From the NCBI GenBank assembly GCA_041741095.1, contig JBGSKQ010000135.1:186001-250000 (forward strand): 64,000 nt of DNA, in the 5' to 3' direction. This document shows positions 43,524-52,552 of the stretch, piece by piece. Origin of the DNA: UBA6168 sp041741095 (lineage in GTDB: Bacteria; Bacteroidota; Bacteroidia; Chitinophagales; Saprospiraceae). The translations under genes and the position numbers were made by a program. Position 1 is the first letter of the stretch. Every line of letters begins with the position of its first letter. The notes under the pieces are model-generated. The model was given only the letters and a program-made list of their open reading frames with translations. It was not told where the DNA came from and did not search any database.

Positions 43524-45044
43524 ATGAGAAATTTTACCACTTATCTAAACTTCCTGGTGCTGTTACTTGCCCTGCCTTTTCAGGCTAGTGCCCAAAAAAA
43601 TGCACCCTGCGGCATGACATTGGAAAGCTCAAAGGAAGTAAAACGCCAAATGATGGAGAACCGGGCAGAGATGCGGGATTACGTTTTCGACCGGGCAGGT
43701 GTTACTTATGTTCCAATACGGTTTTACCTCGTCGCCAAATCCGATGGAACAGGCAGACCCTCAGAGCGCCTTGCTTTACGTGCTATGTGCAACCTAAACG
43801 AGAGCTATGCAGAACAGGATGTTCAGTTTTACTTGAAAGAATTTAAGTATTATAACAACAGCGATGTCTATTCCAATGCCATTAACAATGGCAGCAAGAT
43901 CAAAACGCAAATGATATATAACGCCCTCAATATTTTTATCGTGGACGACGTCGGCGAGGATTTGGTTTTGGCTTACTATCAACCACCAGCTACTGGGCCC
44001 AATAAGTCGGATTGGATTGTTGCTATCCAGTCGGCAGTTGACGATGACCATACACTTGCTCATGAAATGGGGCATTATTTTTCCTTGCCGCACCCATTTT
44101 TTGGTTGGGAGGAAACCGTTATTGGATGGGATCCTGCCATTAATGGTAACCCTGTGGGAATTTGGTCACCTGACGGGGACACGAGAAATGAGTTTGTGAA
44201 CGGTTCAAATTGTGACGACGCAGGCGACAATATTTGTGATACCCCGGCTGACTACATGTTCCCATATCCTGGCTCCGATAATTGCACGTACAACTTGGAC
44301 GCTAAAGATCCCAGTGGCGCATTGTTGGCACCTGAGATGAAAAATTTTATGAACTACGCCGAATGTGGAGATTATTTTTTTACCCCAAATCAAAAAGAAA
44401 ACATTCAAAACAGCCTTTTCTCCACTTCCAGAAACTACATCAATCCTGGCATTGTGCCTAATACCAATGAAGTTTCAGGCACACCAACACTGGTTGCACC
44501 GGGCAACAACATAAAAATTGACACTTACAATTCCATCCTGTTTGAATGGACGGCAATAAGCGGGGCGGATAGGTATCTTTTAGAAATTTCGCCAGTTGGT
44601 TCAGGCAATACACAAAGGTTGATAGTGTTCGGCACCAACCATTTAGCCACCAATCTGGAGGCAAACAGGAATTACTTTTGGCGGGTACTTGGCTTCAATG
44701 AATACTACACTTGCGCGGGGTTCAGCTCGCAAAATATCCTGAAAACAGGCGACCTGCTCAATGATGCCACTATTGTCCCAAGCATCAACGATTGGTCAGT
44801 AGAGCCTAATCCCGTGCGCAGCAATGCCTCATTTTTTGTCAACGTGACTTCCAATAATGGTGTTAAAGCCAAGGTGAGCATCTATTCCATAACAGGCCAA
44901 ACCCTCAGCGAAAGCGAGTATTCATTCAATGGAGGATTTTCCACTTTGGAAATCCCTACCAATGGTTTGGCCCCCGGCATGTATATTGTTGCTTTGCAAA
45001 CAGAAGCCGGCACAAAAACAAAACGCATCGCAATCGTCGAATAA
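43524..45044 (+). CDS. Secreted M43-type metalloprotease with type-A T9SS domain
   Basis: 506 residues from the ATG at 43524 (signal peptide NFLVLLLALPFQASAQ). The zinc motif HEMGHYFSLPH (H-E-x-x-H-x5-H) is followed by a CNYAE-like Met-turn (FMNYAECGDYFFTPNQ), as in pappalysin/cytophagalysin M43 enzymes. An ~85-residue fibronectin-like part follows (ILFEWTAISGADRYLLEISP, NRNYFWRVLGF). The last ~80 residues are a type-A sorting domain (DWSVEPNPVRSNASFFV, then GLAPGMYIVALQTEAGTKTK). It is a secreted protease, probably for nutrient use. Convergent with the M42 peptidase; a shared terminator follows. Confidence 0.92.
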   Translation: MRNFTTYLNFLVLLLALPFQASAQKNAPCGMTLESSKEVKRQMMENRAEMRDYVFDRAGVTYVPIRFYLVAKSDGTGRPSERLALRAMCNLNESYAEQDVQFYLKEFKYYNNSDVYSNAINNGSKIKTQMIYNALNIFIVDDVGEDLVLAYYQPPATGPNKSDWIVAIQSAVDDDHTLAHEMGHYFSLPHPFFGWEETVIGWDPAINGNPVGIWSPDGDTRNEFVNGSNCDDAGDNICDTPADYMFPYPGSDNCTYNLDAKDPSGALLAPEMKNFMNYAECGDYFFTPNQKENIQNSLFSTSRNYINPGIVPNTNEVSGTPTLVAPGNNIKIDTYNSILFEWTAISGADRYLLEISPVGSGNTQRLIVFGTNHLATNLEANRNYFWRVLGFNEYYTCAGFSSQNILKTGDLLNDATIVPSINDWSVEPNPVRSNASFFVNVTSNNGVKAKVSIYSITGQTLSESEYSFNGGFSTLEIPTNGLAPGMYIVALQTEAGTKTKRIAIVE

Positions 45045-45060
45045 TCAAACATTGACGAAT

Positions 45061-45102
45061 AAAAAAGGGGGTAGCCGACAGTCGGCTACCCCCTTTTTTA
45101 TT
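45061..45102. terminator. Bidirectional terminator
   Basis: A near-perfect stem GGGGGTAGCCGAC/GTCGGCTACCCCC, flanked by A-run and T-run on the two sides, between the convergent genes at 43524 (+) and 45116 (-). Confidence 0.9.
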
Positions 45103-45115
45103 CGTCAAAACAGTT

Positions 45116-46192
45116 TTAAAAATATTTAAAATTGTAGCCCTTTTCCAGGCGCTGCAAGGTTTCGTAAATCAATTTGATAACATTCTCCACGTCTGATTTG
45201 TGGGCCATTTCCACCGTGGTATGCATGTAGCGCAAGGGCAGCGAAATCAAGGCAGATGGTACTCCACCATTGCTATAGGCAAAAGCATCAGTATCGGTGC
45301 CGGTACTGCGGGAAGAAGCTTCCCGTTGAATGGGAATGTTGTTCTTTTCCGCCGTTTCAATAATCAATTGTAAAAGTTTGTTGTGGACAGCCGGGGCATA
45401 GGTCACCGAGGGCCCTTCCCCACATTTTACGTCGCCATTCGTTTTCTTTTCAATCATCGGCGTGTAGGTGTCATGCGTTACATCCGTCACGATTGCCACA
45501 TTGGGTTTGATGGTATCGGCCACCATTTGCGCACCCCGGAGGCCAATTTCCTCTTGAACCGAGTTCACCACATAAAGCGTATAAGGCAGTTTAATGCCGT
45601 TTTCTTTTAGCAACCGGGCTACTTCGGCCACACAGAATCCGCCCATGCGGTTGTCAAGTGCCCGGCCTACATAATACCGATCGTTGAGGCTCATCAACTC
45701 GTCTTCGTAAGTTATCACACAGCCTACGTGGATGCCCATTGCCAAAACCTCTTTTTTGTCTTTGGCGCCCACGTCAATGAAGATGTTTTCCAATTTGGGG
45801 GTAATCTTGTCCTCGCTGGAACGGGTATGGATGGCTGGCCAGCCAAAGACGCCTTTTACAGTGCCTTTTGCGGTATGGATGTTTACCCTTTTTGAAGGGG
45901 CGATCTGATGGTCGCTGCCACCATTGCGGATAACATGGATAAAGCCTTCTTCCGTAATGTAGTTGACAAACCAGGAAATCTCATCCGCATGGCCCTCTAT
46001 CACCACCCGGTAGTCGGTACCTGGGTTGATGATAGCGTAGGCTGTACCGTAATTGTCCAACTGCCAATCGTCCACAAATGGTTTAATATACTCAAGCCAC
46101 ATCTGTTGGCCTTTCGATTCAAATCCTGTCGGCGAGGCGTTGTTGAGGTATTTTTTTAAAAATTCTTCTGAATGGGCCGTAATTAAAGACAT
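45116..46192 (-). CDS. M42-family aminopeptidase
   Basis: 358 residues. The two-zinc site of the M42 family is visible: GHADEISW (His/Asp ligand strand), GRALDNRMGGF with the bridging Asp, VNSVQEEIGLRGAQM with the catalytic and ligand Glu, VTDVTHDTYTP, and the final His in YMHTTVEMAHKSDVE. These enzymes are cytosolic, form tetrahedral dodecamers and trim peptides from the N-terminus. The specificity (glutamyl, leucyl) cannot be read from the sequence. Confidence 0.92.
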   Translation of the reverse strand: MSLITAHSEEFLKKYLNNASPTGFESKGQQMWLEYIKPFVDDWQLDNYGTAYAIINPGTDYRVVIEGHADEISWFVNYITEEGFIHVIRNGGSDHQIAPSKRVNIHTAKGTVKGVFGWPAIHTRSSEDKITPKLENIFIDVGAKDKKEVLAMGIHVGCVITYEDELMSLNDRYYVGRALDNRMGGFCVAEVARLLKENGIKLPYTLYVVNSVQEEIGLRGAQMVADTIKPNVAIVTDVTHDTYTPMIEKKTNGDVKCGEGPSVTYAPAVHNKLLQLIIETAEKNNIPIQREASSRSTGTDTDAFAYSNGGVPSALISLPLRYMHTTVEMAHKSDVENVIKLIYETLQRLEKGYNFKYF

Positions 46193-46266
46193 CCTATGTA
46201 GTTAGTTTTGAGTTTTGGGAAAATAAGTTAAGTATCTGGTTGTGAAATTTTTATAAAAATCATTTT

Positions 46267-46887
46267 TTAAATGCCACCGGTTTTACTTCGCCAGGTAGTC
46301 AGCATATCCACATCTATCAGGTTGATGTATTTGCTGGAAAGTGCCTCACGGACGAGCACGTCATAGTTTGACAGAGTTTCCAATGGGCAGTTGGCTTTTT
46401 TGAAAGCGTGGTTTGCCTTTTCAAAATTATAGCTGAAAATGGCAAGCACACCTACCACCACCGCCCCGGTTTGCCTGACCGCCTCCACCGCCGAGAGGCT
46501 GCTGCCGCCCGTTGAAATCAAATCTTCCACGACCAGCACCTTGGCATTTTCGGGCAGTTCTCCTTCAATCAAGTTTTGGCGGCCATGTTCCTTTGCTTTC
46601 GAGCGAATGTAGGCAAAGGGCAAATTAAGTGCATCGGCCAGCAACATGCCGTGGGCAATGCCCGCTGTCGCCACACCGGCAACTGCCTCAAAGTTGCCAA
46701 ATTCTTTGGATTTTTCAACCAGGCATTCCTTCACAAAATCCCTGGCATCTGGATGTGAAAGCACGATACGATTGTCGCAATAAATAGGGGATTGTATCCC
46801 GGAAGCCCATGTGAAGGGTTTTTGTGGGCTTAGTTTAATTGCTTTTATTTGCAGCAAACGTTTCGCTACTTCTGATGCGATGTTCAT
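46267..46887 (-). CDS. pyrE: Orotate phosphoribosyltransferase
   Basis: 206 residues from the ATG at 46885-46887; a longer frame to 46929 would overlap the divergent NUDIX leader and adds nothing conserved. The PRPP-binding motif VLVVEDLISTGGSSL and the family segments KPFTWASGIQSPIYCDNR and AYIRSKAKEHGRQNLIEG, with catalytic Lys residues, are present. It converts orotate and PRPP to OMP in pyrimidine synthesis. Its divergent partner, a NUDIX gene, starts about 107 bp away. Confidence 0.94.
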   Translation of the reverse strand: MNIASEVAKRLLQIKAIKLSPQKPFTWASGIQSPIYCDNRIVLSHPDARDFVKECLVEKSKEFGNFEAVAGVATAGIAHGMLLADALNLPFAYIRSKAKEHGRQNLIEGELPENAKVLVVEDLISTGGSSLSAVEAVRQTGAVVVGVLAIFSYNFEKANHAFKKANCPLETLSNYDVLVREALSSKYINLIDVDMLTTWRSKTGGI

Positions 46888-46993
46888 TTTTCCGTAGGCA
46901 AGTATGCAAGCAGCCAGTTTGTGGAGCAAACGAACGATGGATCGCCTATTGCCCCTGACAGACTTGCTTGCCTGCTTAAAAAAAGGATGGCAA

Positions 46994-47629
46994 ATGTATA
47001 AAATTTACATTAACGAGACCCCACTCTACCTTGTCACAATGGACGGTGCCGAAAAGATTGGTCCGCCCAGCCCGACAGTGCCGATTTTTAGGTATAGCGG
47101 AAAGTCCAAGTTTTTTCTGAACATCATTGACCAATTGGAAAAAACAGGGCGCTTTGAACGGGTTGTTGTTTTTTCAAATGATTTGGACAAAATGTGGTCA
47201 GATTTCCAATCCTTGTTCCGTTTGATCAGTGCAGCCGGTGGTGCCGTTACAAATCCTGCGGGCAAATACCTCCTCATTTTCCGAAGGGGAAGCTGGGATT
47301 TGCCAAAAGGCAAAATTGATAAAGGCGAAACACCGCCTGTCGCCGCCCTTCGGGAAGTAGAGGAAGAAACAGGACTGACCCAGCTCGAACTTGGAACACA
47401 CCTGCTGGATACCTGGCACACCTACCAGCAAGACGGTAAAAAAGTGCTGAAAACCACCCATTGGTTTTTGATGAAAACTGCCCAGGACAAGCTGACACCG
47501 CAGACGGAAGAGGACATCGAGCAAGCTGTTTGGGAGGACTTGGATGAATTTTTGAAAAAACCCAACAAGATCTATGGCAACATCCTGGATGTTTTACAAA
47601 AAGCTAAATCATTGAATACAAATGGATAA
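46994..47629 (+). CDS. NUDIX hydrolase
   Basis: 211 residues from the ATG at 46994. The NUDIX box is complete: GKIDKGETPPVAALREVEEETGL (G-x5-E-x7-R-E-V-x-E-E-x-G-L), preceded by a SWDLPKGK strand. About 85 residues precede the NUDIX fold (MYKIYINETPLYLV...), an N-terminal part frequent in Bacteroidota homologues. The substrate cannot be predicted. It ends 8 nt into the following deaminase gene, so the two are co-translated; divergent from pyrE, a nucleotide-housekeeping neighbourhood. Confidence 0.9.
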   Translation: MYKIYINETPLYLVTMDGAEKIGPPSPTVPIFRYSGKSKFFLNIIDQLEKTGRFERVVVFSNDLDKMWSDFQSLFRLISAAGGAVTNPAGKYLLIFRRGSWDLPKGKIDKGETPPVAALREVEEETGLTQLELGTHLLDTWHTYQQDGKKVLKTTHWFLMKTAQDKLTPQTEEDIEQAVWEDLDEFLKKPNKIYGNILDVLQKAKSLNTNG

Positions 47630-48059
47630 ATACCTGAAAGCTGCGTTGGAACAAGCTAAAATAAGCTACACCGAAGGAGGCATCCCAATCGGCTCCGTAT
47701 TGGTACACAAAGGAAAGATCATTGGAGAAGGCCACAACCAAAGGGTTCAAAAAGGCAGCCCCATCCTGCACGGAGAAATGGACGCCCTGGAAAATGCAGG
47801 CCGTTTGCCAGCCTCCATTTATCGGGAGTGTACGCTTTACACTACCTTGTCGCCCTGCCCAATGTGTTCCGGCACCATTATATTATATGGTATCCCTAAA
47901 GTGGTTATAGGCGAAAACCGCAGTTTCATGGGGGAAGAGCGCTGGCTGGAGATGAAAGGAGTGGAGGTCACCGTGGCCAACAGCGAGGAATGCTACCAAT
48001 TGATGCAGCAATTTATCCAGGAAAAACCAGAAATATGGAACGAGGACGTGGGAAGGTAA
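47622..48059 (+). CDS. Yeast-type cytosine deaminase-like zinc deaminase
   Basis: 145 residues. The zinc site is H-G-E in ILHGEMDALENAGRLP and P-C-x-x-C in LSPCPMCSGTIILYG. The sequence follows fungal cytosine deaminase (FCY1) remarkably closely in layout: LYTTLSPC, YGIPKVVIGEN, and the ending MQQFIQEKPEIWNEDVG. It therefore probably deaminates cytosine to uracil for pyrimidine salvage; related enzymes on other bases remain possible. The first 8 nt overlap the NUDIX gene. Confidence 0.88.
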   Translation: MDKYLKAALEQAKISYTEGGIPIGSVLVHKGKIIGEGHNQRVQKGSPILHGEMDALENAGRLPASIYRECTLYTTLSPCPMCSGTIILYGIPKVVIGENRSFMGEERWLEMKGVEVTVANSEECYQLMQQFIQEKPEIWNEDVGR

Positions 48060-48074
48060 ATGCTTATGCGTGGC

Positions 48075-48260
48075 TCATTGCCTGTCATCAATTTTCCCCT
48101 GCCGCTTCTTATACGGGCAATGCCTACAGCCACTATCGCAGCAATACCCTCGTTTTAGGTGATATTTTTCTGTAAAAACGAAAAGGCCATTTTCTAAATA
48201 ATAATCTTCTCCTTCGATTAGCCTGGGATGCTTTTTTCCATCTGATTTCCCTTCCTCCAT
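48075..48260 (-). CDS. Small Cys-containing DUF5522-like protein
   Basis: 61 residues from the ATG at 48258-48260. The pattern HPRLIEGEDYYLENGLFVFTEKYHLKRGYCCDSGCRHCPY matches the short DUF5522 family, with Cys residues (CC-x3-C-x2-C) that may bind metal. A longer frame begins with TTG at 48293 but falls inside a terminator hairpin, so I reject that start. The function is unknown. Confidence 0.75.
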   Translation of the reverse strand: MEEGKSDGKKHPRLIEGEDYYLENGLFVFTEKYHLKRGYCCDSGCRHCPYKKRQGKIDDRQ

Positions 48261-48279
48261 TGCTGAGGTTTTTAAAACC

Positions 48280-48317
48280 AAAACGGCCTTCAACTTGCAA
48301 TTAGTTGAAGGCCGTTT
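48280..48317 (-). terminator. Terminator hairpin
   Basis: ACGGCCTTCAA and its complement TTGAAGGCCGT enclose an 11-nt loop, flanked by A and T runs. It lies after the stop of the DUF6580-like gene and before the DUF5522-like gene, both minus strand. Confidence 0.75.
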
Positions 48318-48344
48318 TGTGCAAATAAATACAATCTCTGGCTC

Positions 48345-48932
48345 TCAGGCTTTTTCAGCCACGAGCGTTGGATACCTCCTTTGTGCCCATTCAAAAGCGC
48401 CGAAAAGCACGGTTACATAAATGAGATCGCCGGCTAAGGTGTTCCAGAAAAATGGAATGGCGGCTATGTAACAAGTGAGCAATCCTTCGCTGGTAAGCGG
48501 GTACATCACGCCCTCGCCGTAGGCCCAAACGAAGAAATTGGTCACGATGAAAAAAAGCACCGAAGCGGCGAGACTGGCCCCCACAAGGCGTATTGGGTTG
48601 ATTTTTTTCAACAACAGGGTGCCCAACACCACGATGAGGGCAAATGTCAAATAGACTTCCCAGTTGGCTATCCAAACGAAACCACTATAGTATTGGGAGA
48701 AAAAAATATTGTCCAGCAGCAAGTTGCTCAACCACAATGCAAAAAATGGCAACAAAAAGCCAGCGTATTTTTTGCTGAAATAGGCCCCACCAAACAGGGC
48801 CAAGGCCCCCACCGGGGAAAAATTGAAAAGGTGGCCTACATTGAAGGTGTGGGGAATAAGCCTACTCAGGGCCGTTATAAAAACGATGGCACCAAGTAGC
48901 AACCAACGTGTGTTCAGATGTTTTTCAGTCAT
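48345..48932 (-). CDS. DUF6580-like membrane protein
   Basis: 195 residues with five to six membrane helices (LLLGAIVFITALSRLIP; VGALALFGGAYF; FALIVVLGTLLL; LAASVLFFIVTNFFVWAYG; LAGDLIYVTVLFGAFEWA). The NFSPVGALALFGGAYFSKKY and NFFVWAYG motifs match the DUF6580 family, which resembles S components of ECF-type vitamin transporters. A substrate, if any, is unknown. It stands alone, with a terminator after it. Confidence 0.75.
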   Translation of the reverse strand: MTEKHLNTRWLLLGAIVFITALSRLIPHTFNVGHLFNFSPVGALALFGGAYFSKKYAGFLLPFFALWLSNLLLDNIFFSQYYSGFVWIANWEVYLTFALIVVLGTLLLKKINPIRLVGASLAASVLFFIVTNFFVWAYGEGVMYPLTSEGLLTCYIAAIPFFWNTLAGDLIYVTVLFGAFEWAQRRYPTLVAEKA

Positions 48933-49293
48933 TTCTTTTTTCTATTTATTTTTTATGGGTTGGCAAAAATAGGGCAATTTCACAAAAACACACATTGAAT
49001 GTCAAAGTCAATCTTTGATAAAAAAAGAAAACCCTTGCTTTGTCAGCAAGGGTCTCTAACCCAAACAAATAAACACAAAAACTACTTTTTAAGATGCGCC
49101 AAAAATAGCCCTTCTTCGTCCAAAAGGCAAGGGATGGGCATCATTATCTATAAAATTTGTGACATCAAAATGTAGTACAAAAATGTATAAAAAATTGAAT
49201 GACAAATTTTTACAATCCCAATGTGTGAAACTAAAATGTGAAAAAAAAGTATTTTTTACGCCAGCAATTGTTAAGCATATTAACTAAAAAAGT
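48933..49293. other. AT-rich intergenic region
   Basis: 361 bp without a gene. It contains the terminator at 49025-49055. The rest is AT-rich with scattered TGTGAAA/AAAATGT-like short repeats. Confidence 0.5.
49025..49055 (-). terminator. Terminator of the 2TM genes
   Basis: CCCTTGCT-TTGTC-AGCAAGGG (49032-49052), followed on the minus strand by TTTTCTTTTTTT. It lies 240 bp after the end of the gene at 49294. Confidence 0.7.
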
Positions 49294-49656
49294 CTATACC
49301 AACTCCGAATCGTCATAATTCTTTCTAAGCTCCTTTAGCTCAAGTTGCTCCTCTTTTTCTGTGCGGTTTTTGCCTGCCATGCGGTTCATTTCTTTTTGCA
49401 CCTCTTTGTCTTCCCATTCCTTGCTGAGAATACCTGAACCAGGAAATCCAAACACTTTTATATAATGAATGGCGAGGCCAATCCCCCACCCCAATGTGAC
49501 CACGAACGGCGCAAACGGGCGGCCCCTGAAAAGCGCTACCGTGAAAAAAAATCCGTTGAAGATGAGAAAACTATAGAGGTGTTTATAAAAACCAGCTTTT
49601 TTCTGCACTCTCCGCTGGGCTTCCCGGTAGATTGGATCATATTCTTTCATGCTCAT
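49294..49656 (-). CDS. 2TM-domain protein (paralogue 1)
   Basis: 120 residues. Two membrane helices (HLYSFLIFNGFFFTVALF; FVVTLGWGIGLAIHYIKVFG) form the 2TM domain, then a charged tail ending QLELKELRKNYDDSELV. Its start overlaps the end of the neighbouring paralogue by 4 nt. The two share the C-terminal ELELKELRKNYD tail, indicating tandem duplication. Function unknown; the domain is also found next to histidine-kinase-like LytS/YehU proteins. Confidence 0.85.
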   Translation of the reverse strand: MSMKEYDPIYREAQRRVQKKAGFYKHLYSFLIFNGFFFTVALFRGRPFAPFVVTLGWGIGLAIHYIKVFGFPGSGILSKEWEDKEVQKEMNRMAGKNRTEKEEQLELKELRKNYDDSELV

Positions 49657-50033
49657 ACAAATTCTGATTCATCGTAATTTTTCCGAAGCTCTTTGAGTTC
49701 CAGTTCTTCTTTTTCCATAGGCTGCTTTGGCCGGGAAGTCTTGATTGGCTCGTTGGAATCGTTGCGCCTAAGCTCTTTGTCCAACTCACGTTCCTCCCAC
49801 TCCTTGCTCAGGATGTCAAACCCTGGAATTCCAAAAACATCTACGTAGTGGAAGGCAAGGCCAACGCCCCAGCCCAGCAGTGGAAAATGGAACCACCAGG
49901 TAAATGGGGAAGTGATCATGTTCAGGGCAAAGAGGAAAAAATTGACGATGACAAAGGACATCAGGTGTTGGTAAAATTCCTTTTTCGATTTTACTTTCTT
50001 TTTTGCTTTTCGAATATCTTCCTGTGAGTACAT
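49653..50033 (-). CDS. 2TM-domain protein (paralogue 2)
   Basis: 126 residues from the ATG at 50031-50033; the open frame goes 15 codons further but those are not conserved. Two membrane helices (HLMSFVIVNFFLFALNMI; FPLLGWGVGLAFHYVDVFG), then a charged tail ELELKELRKNYDESEFV, nearly identical to that of the next gene. It overlaps that gene by 4 nt, so they are co-translated. Confidence 0.85.
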   Translation of the reverse strand: MYSQEDIRKAKKKVKSKKEFYQHLMSFVIVNFFLFALNMITSPFTWWFHFPLLGWGVGLAFHYVDVFGIPGFDILSKEWEERELDKELRRNDSNEPIKTSRPKQPMEKEELELKELRKNYDESEFV

Positions 50034-50257
50034 GTAAATATGTGTTTTTGGCGAAATAAGAGGGTTTATTACTAACAACTTCTTTGAGGCGAAGTATGTT
50101 TTTAGCCAATGGTTTTTTCAAAGATAACGATAAATCCGTTCAAGCATTTTCATTTTCTACCGCCGATTGACACAAAACCTGCGCTTTTCCTAATTTTCCA
50201 GCCGCTTTTGCGCCCATTGTAAATTGAAAGAAAATCTTGAACCAAGAAATTTGAAAA

Positions 50258-52180
50258 ATGACCGATCAAAGCACCGCAAAAATACAACTGCCAGGCGATC
50301 CATCACTCCCATCTTCTAAAAAGGAACTGTTTGGCCTCATCAAAAACAACACGGAAAGCTCAAAATATTCCGTGGAAGATTTCTTCCGTTTGCCTAAAAA
50401 ATCAAGGTACCAGCTCTCCCACGACGGCGAATACTTTTCCTACCTGGGGCCTTATAAACGAAGGCTAAACTTATTTGTCCAAAAAACAAAACAAAAAAAA
50501 GCCACCAGGGTCACCTCCGTGACCGACCGTGATATTGCTTGGTATTTTTGGAAAGACGACAAAATTGTGTTTGCCAAAGACGATGGCGGCGACGAAAATT
50601 TCCACCTCTATTCCGTGGCGGCAGATGGCAGCAATTTGAAGGAATTGACACCCTTCAAAGGGGTTAGGATTGATCTGATTGACGATTTGGAAGACATTGA
50701 AAACCAGATCATTGTGTCCATGAACAAAAACAACCCTGCCCTTTTTGAACCTTACCGATTAAACATTGCCACGGGCGAACTCAAACAACTGGCCGAAAAC
50801 TCCAACCCGGCAGCGCCAATTGATAGTTGGATGACCGACCACAAGGGCAAGATCAGGATTGCCAACAAAGTAAAAAGCGGTACCAACAACACCTTGCTTT
50901 ATCGGGCCACCGAAGAGGATCCATTCCAAGAAGTCATCACCACCGATTTTCGGGAAGGTGTCACCCCGCTATTTTTTGATTTTCAAAATGACGACCTCGT
51001 TTATGCCACTTCCAATATTGGCCGTGACAAACAAGTGATTTTGAAACTCAACTTGAAAACTGGCCAGGAAGAAGGCGAACCCATTTTTTCCCATCCCGAT
51101 GTGGACGTTACTTCGTTGGGATACAGCCGCAAGCGAAAAGTGCCGACCGCCATTTCCTATTTGACCGATAAGCGGCATTTGTTTTTTCTTGACAATGAAA
51201 CAGAGCAGCGCTACCGCCGCCTGGAGCAGGAACTGCAAGGTTATGAAATCGTGGTGACGGCCACCGACAAGGAAGAAAGCAAGTTTATGATCAGGACCTA
51301 CAGCGACCGATCCCTGGGCGCTTATTATTTATATGACAAGAAAACAGATGAGTTGACGAAGATTGCCGAAGTCAGCCCTTGGCTATCCGAGGAAGATATG
51401 TCGCACATGAAGCCCGTGTCCTATACTACAAGGGACGGCCTGACCGTCAACGGTTATTTGACCTTGCCATTGGGCAAAAAACACAAGAACCTGCCCGTCA
51501 TCGTCAATCCCCACGGGGGGCCTTGGGTGCGTGACACCTGGGGATACAACCCCGAAATACAACTGCTGGCGAGCCGTGGTTACGCTATTTTTCAAATGAA
51601 CTACCGGGGAAGTACGGGTTATGGACGGCAGTTTTGGGAATCCAGCTTCAAACAATGGGGCAAAAAAATGCAGGACGACATCACCGACGGTGTCAATTGG
51701 CTCATCAACGAGGGGATTGCCGATGCAAATCGGATGGCAATTTATGGAGGGAGTTATGGCGGCTATGCAACCCTGGCAGGCGTCACCTTCACGCCCGACC
51801 TATTTGCCTGTGCCATAGATTATGTAGGGGTTTCCAACCTTTTCACCTTCATGAACACTATACCTCCCTATTGGAAACCCTATTTGGATATGATGTACGA
51901 GATGGTGGGAAACCCAGAAAAAGACAAGGATTATATGCAGGCTTCCTCGCCCGTTTTCCATATTGACAAAATAAAAACGCCGCTTTTTGTGGTGCAGGGC
52001 GCCAATGATCCACGAGTCAATATTGACGAAAGCGATCAAATCGTAAAAGCGCTCCGCAAACGTGGGGTCGAGGTGTTGTACATGGTGAAATATGACGAGG
52101 GGCATGGCTTCCACAATGAGGAAAACAGGTTTGAATTTTATAAGGCCATGCTTGGTTTTTTGAAAAAGCACTTGCAATAG
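50258..52180 (+). CDS. S9-family prolyl oligopeptidase-type serine peptidase
   Basis: 640 residues, no signal peptide. An N-terminal beta-propeller part (about 40-390) is followed by an alpha/beta-hydrolase domain. The catalytic Ser is in YGGSYGGYATLAG, Asp in VQGANDPRVNIDES, and His in DEGHGFHNEENRFEFY. NPHGGPWVRDTWGY forms the oxyanion region. It hydrolyses short peptides, probably in the cytosol since no export signal is visible. Confidence 0.92.
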   Translation: MTDQSTAKIQLPGDPSLPSSKKELFGLIKNNTESSKYSVEDFFRLPKKSRYQLSHDGEYFSYLGPYKRRLNLFVQKTKQKKATRVTSVTDRDIAWYFWKDDKIVFAKDDGGDENFHLYSVAADGSNLKELTPFKGVRIDLIDDLEDIENQIIVSMNKNNPALFEPYRLNIATGELKQLAENSNPAAPIDSWMTDHKGKIRIANKVKSGTNNTLLYRATEEDPFQEVITTDFREGVTPLFFDFQNDDLVYATSNIGRDKQVILKLNLKTGQEEGEPIFSHPDVDVTSLGYSRKRKVPTAISYLTDKRHLFFLDNETEQRYRRLEQELQGYEIVVTATDKEESKFMIRTYSDRSLGAYYLYDKKTDELTKIAEVSPWLSEEDMSHMKPVSYTTRDGLTVNGYLTLPLGKKHKNLPVIVNPHGGPWVRDTWGYNPEIQLLASRGYAIFQMNYRGSTGYGRQFWESSFKQWGKKMQDDITDGVNWLINEGIADANRMAIYGGSYGGYATLAGVTFTPDLFACAIDYVGVSNLFTFMNTIPPYWKPYLDMMYEMVGNPEKDKDYMQASSPVFHIDKIKTPLFVVQGANDPRVNIDESDQIVKALRKRGVEVLYMVKYDEGHGFHNEENRFEFYKAMLGFLKKHLQ

Positions 52181-52552
52181 GCTATTTTTCGACGCTGTTT
52201 TTCCAATTTTAAAAACCAAGTAAATCCGTTTCTAACAGCCACTTGCTCAAGCTGGCACAAAATTTTCATTTATCAATTATCCCGCCTTTCAATTCCCCCT
52301 TTGTGATTTTTTTTAGGAGCAGCAGTGGTAATCAATCTGCCGAAGTTTAGCCAAATTCTTTACCCTACTGCAACTGCTACTCTGCAGTTTTTTGTACAAC
52401 TGCAATAGCAACTTTCCTCGGCGCTATTCCCGGCTTCGCACGTCAATCAAATTTTAAAAGAAACTACTGAGTCCGCAATTACCCCCTTCTCATTGAACAA
52501 TCATGCTACAGCCTGATTTTAGTTGGGCTGCTTAACAAAAAACAACACTAAC
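52181..52552. other. Intergenic region, no gene seen
   Basis: 372 bp, AT-rich. The only structure is a short inverted repeat GCAGTT...AACTGC near 52384-52403. No promoter could be placed. Confidence 0.4.

Noticed and set aside
48261..48293. TTG start at 48293 for the DUF5522-like gene
   Set aside because: It lies inside a terminator hairpin and the extra residues do not fit the family; the ATG at 48260 fits.
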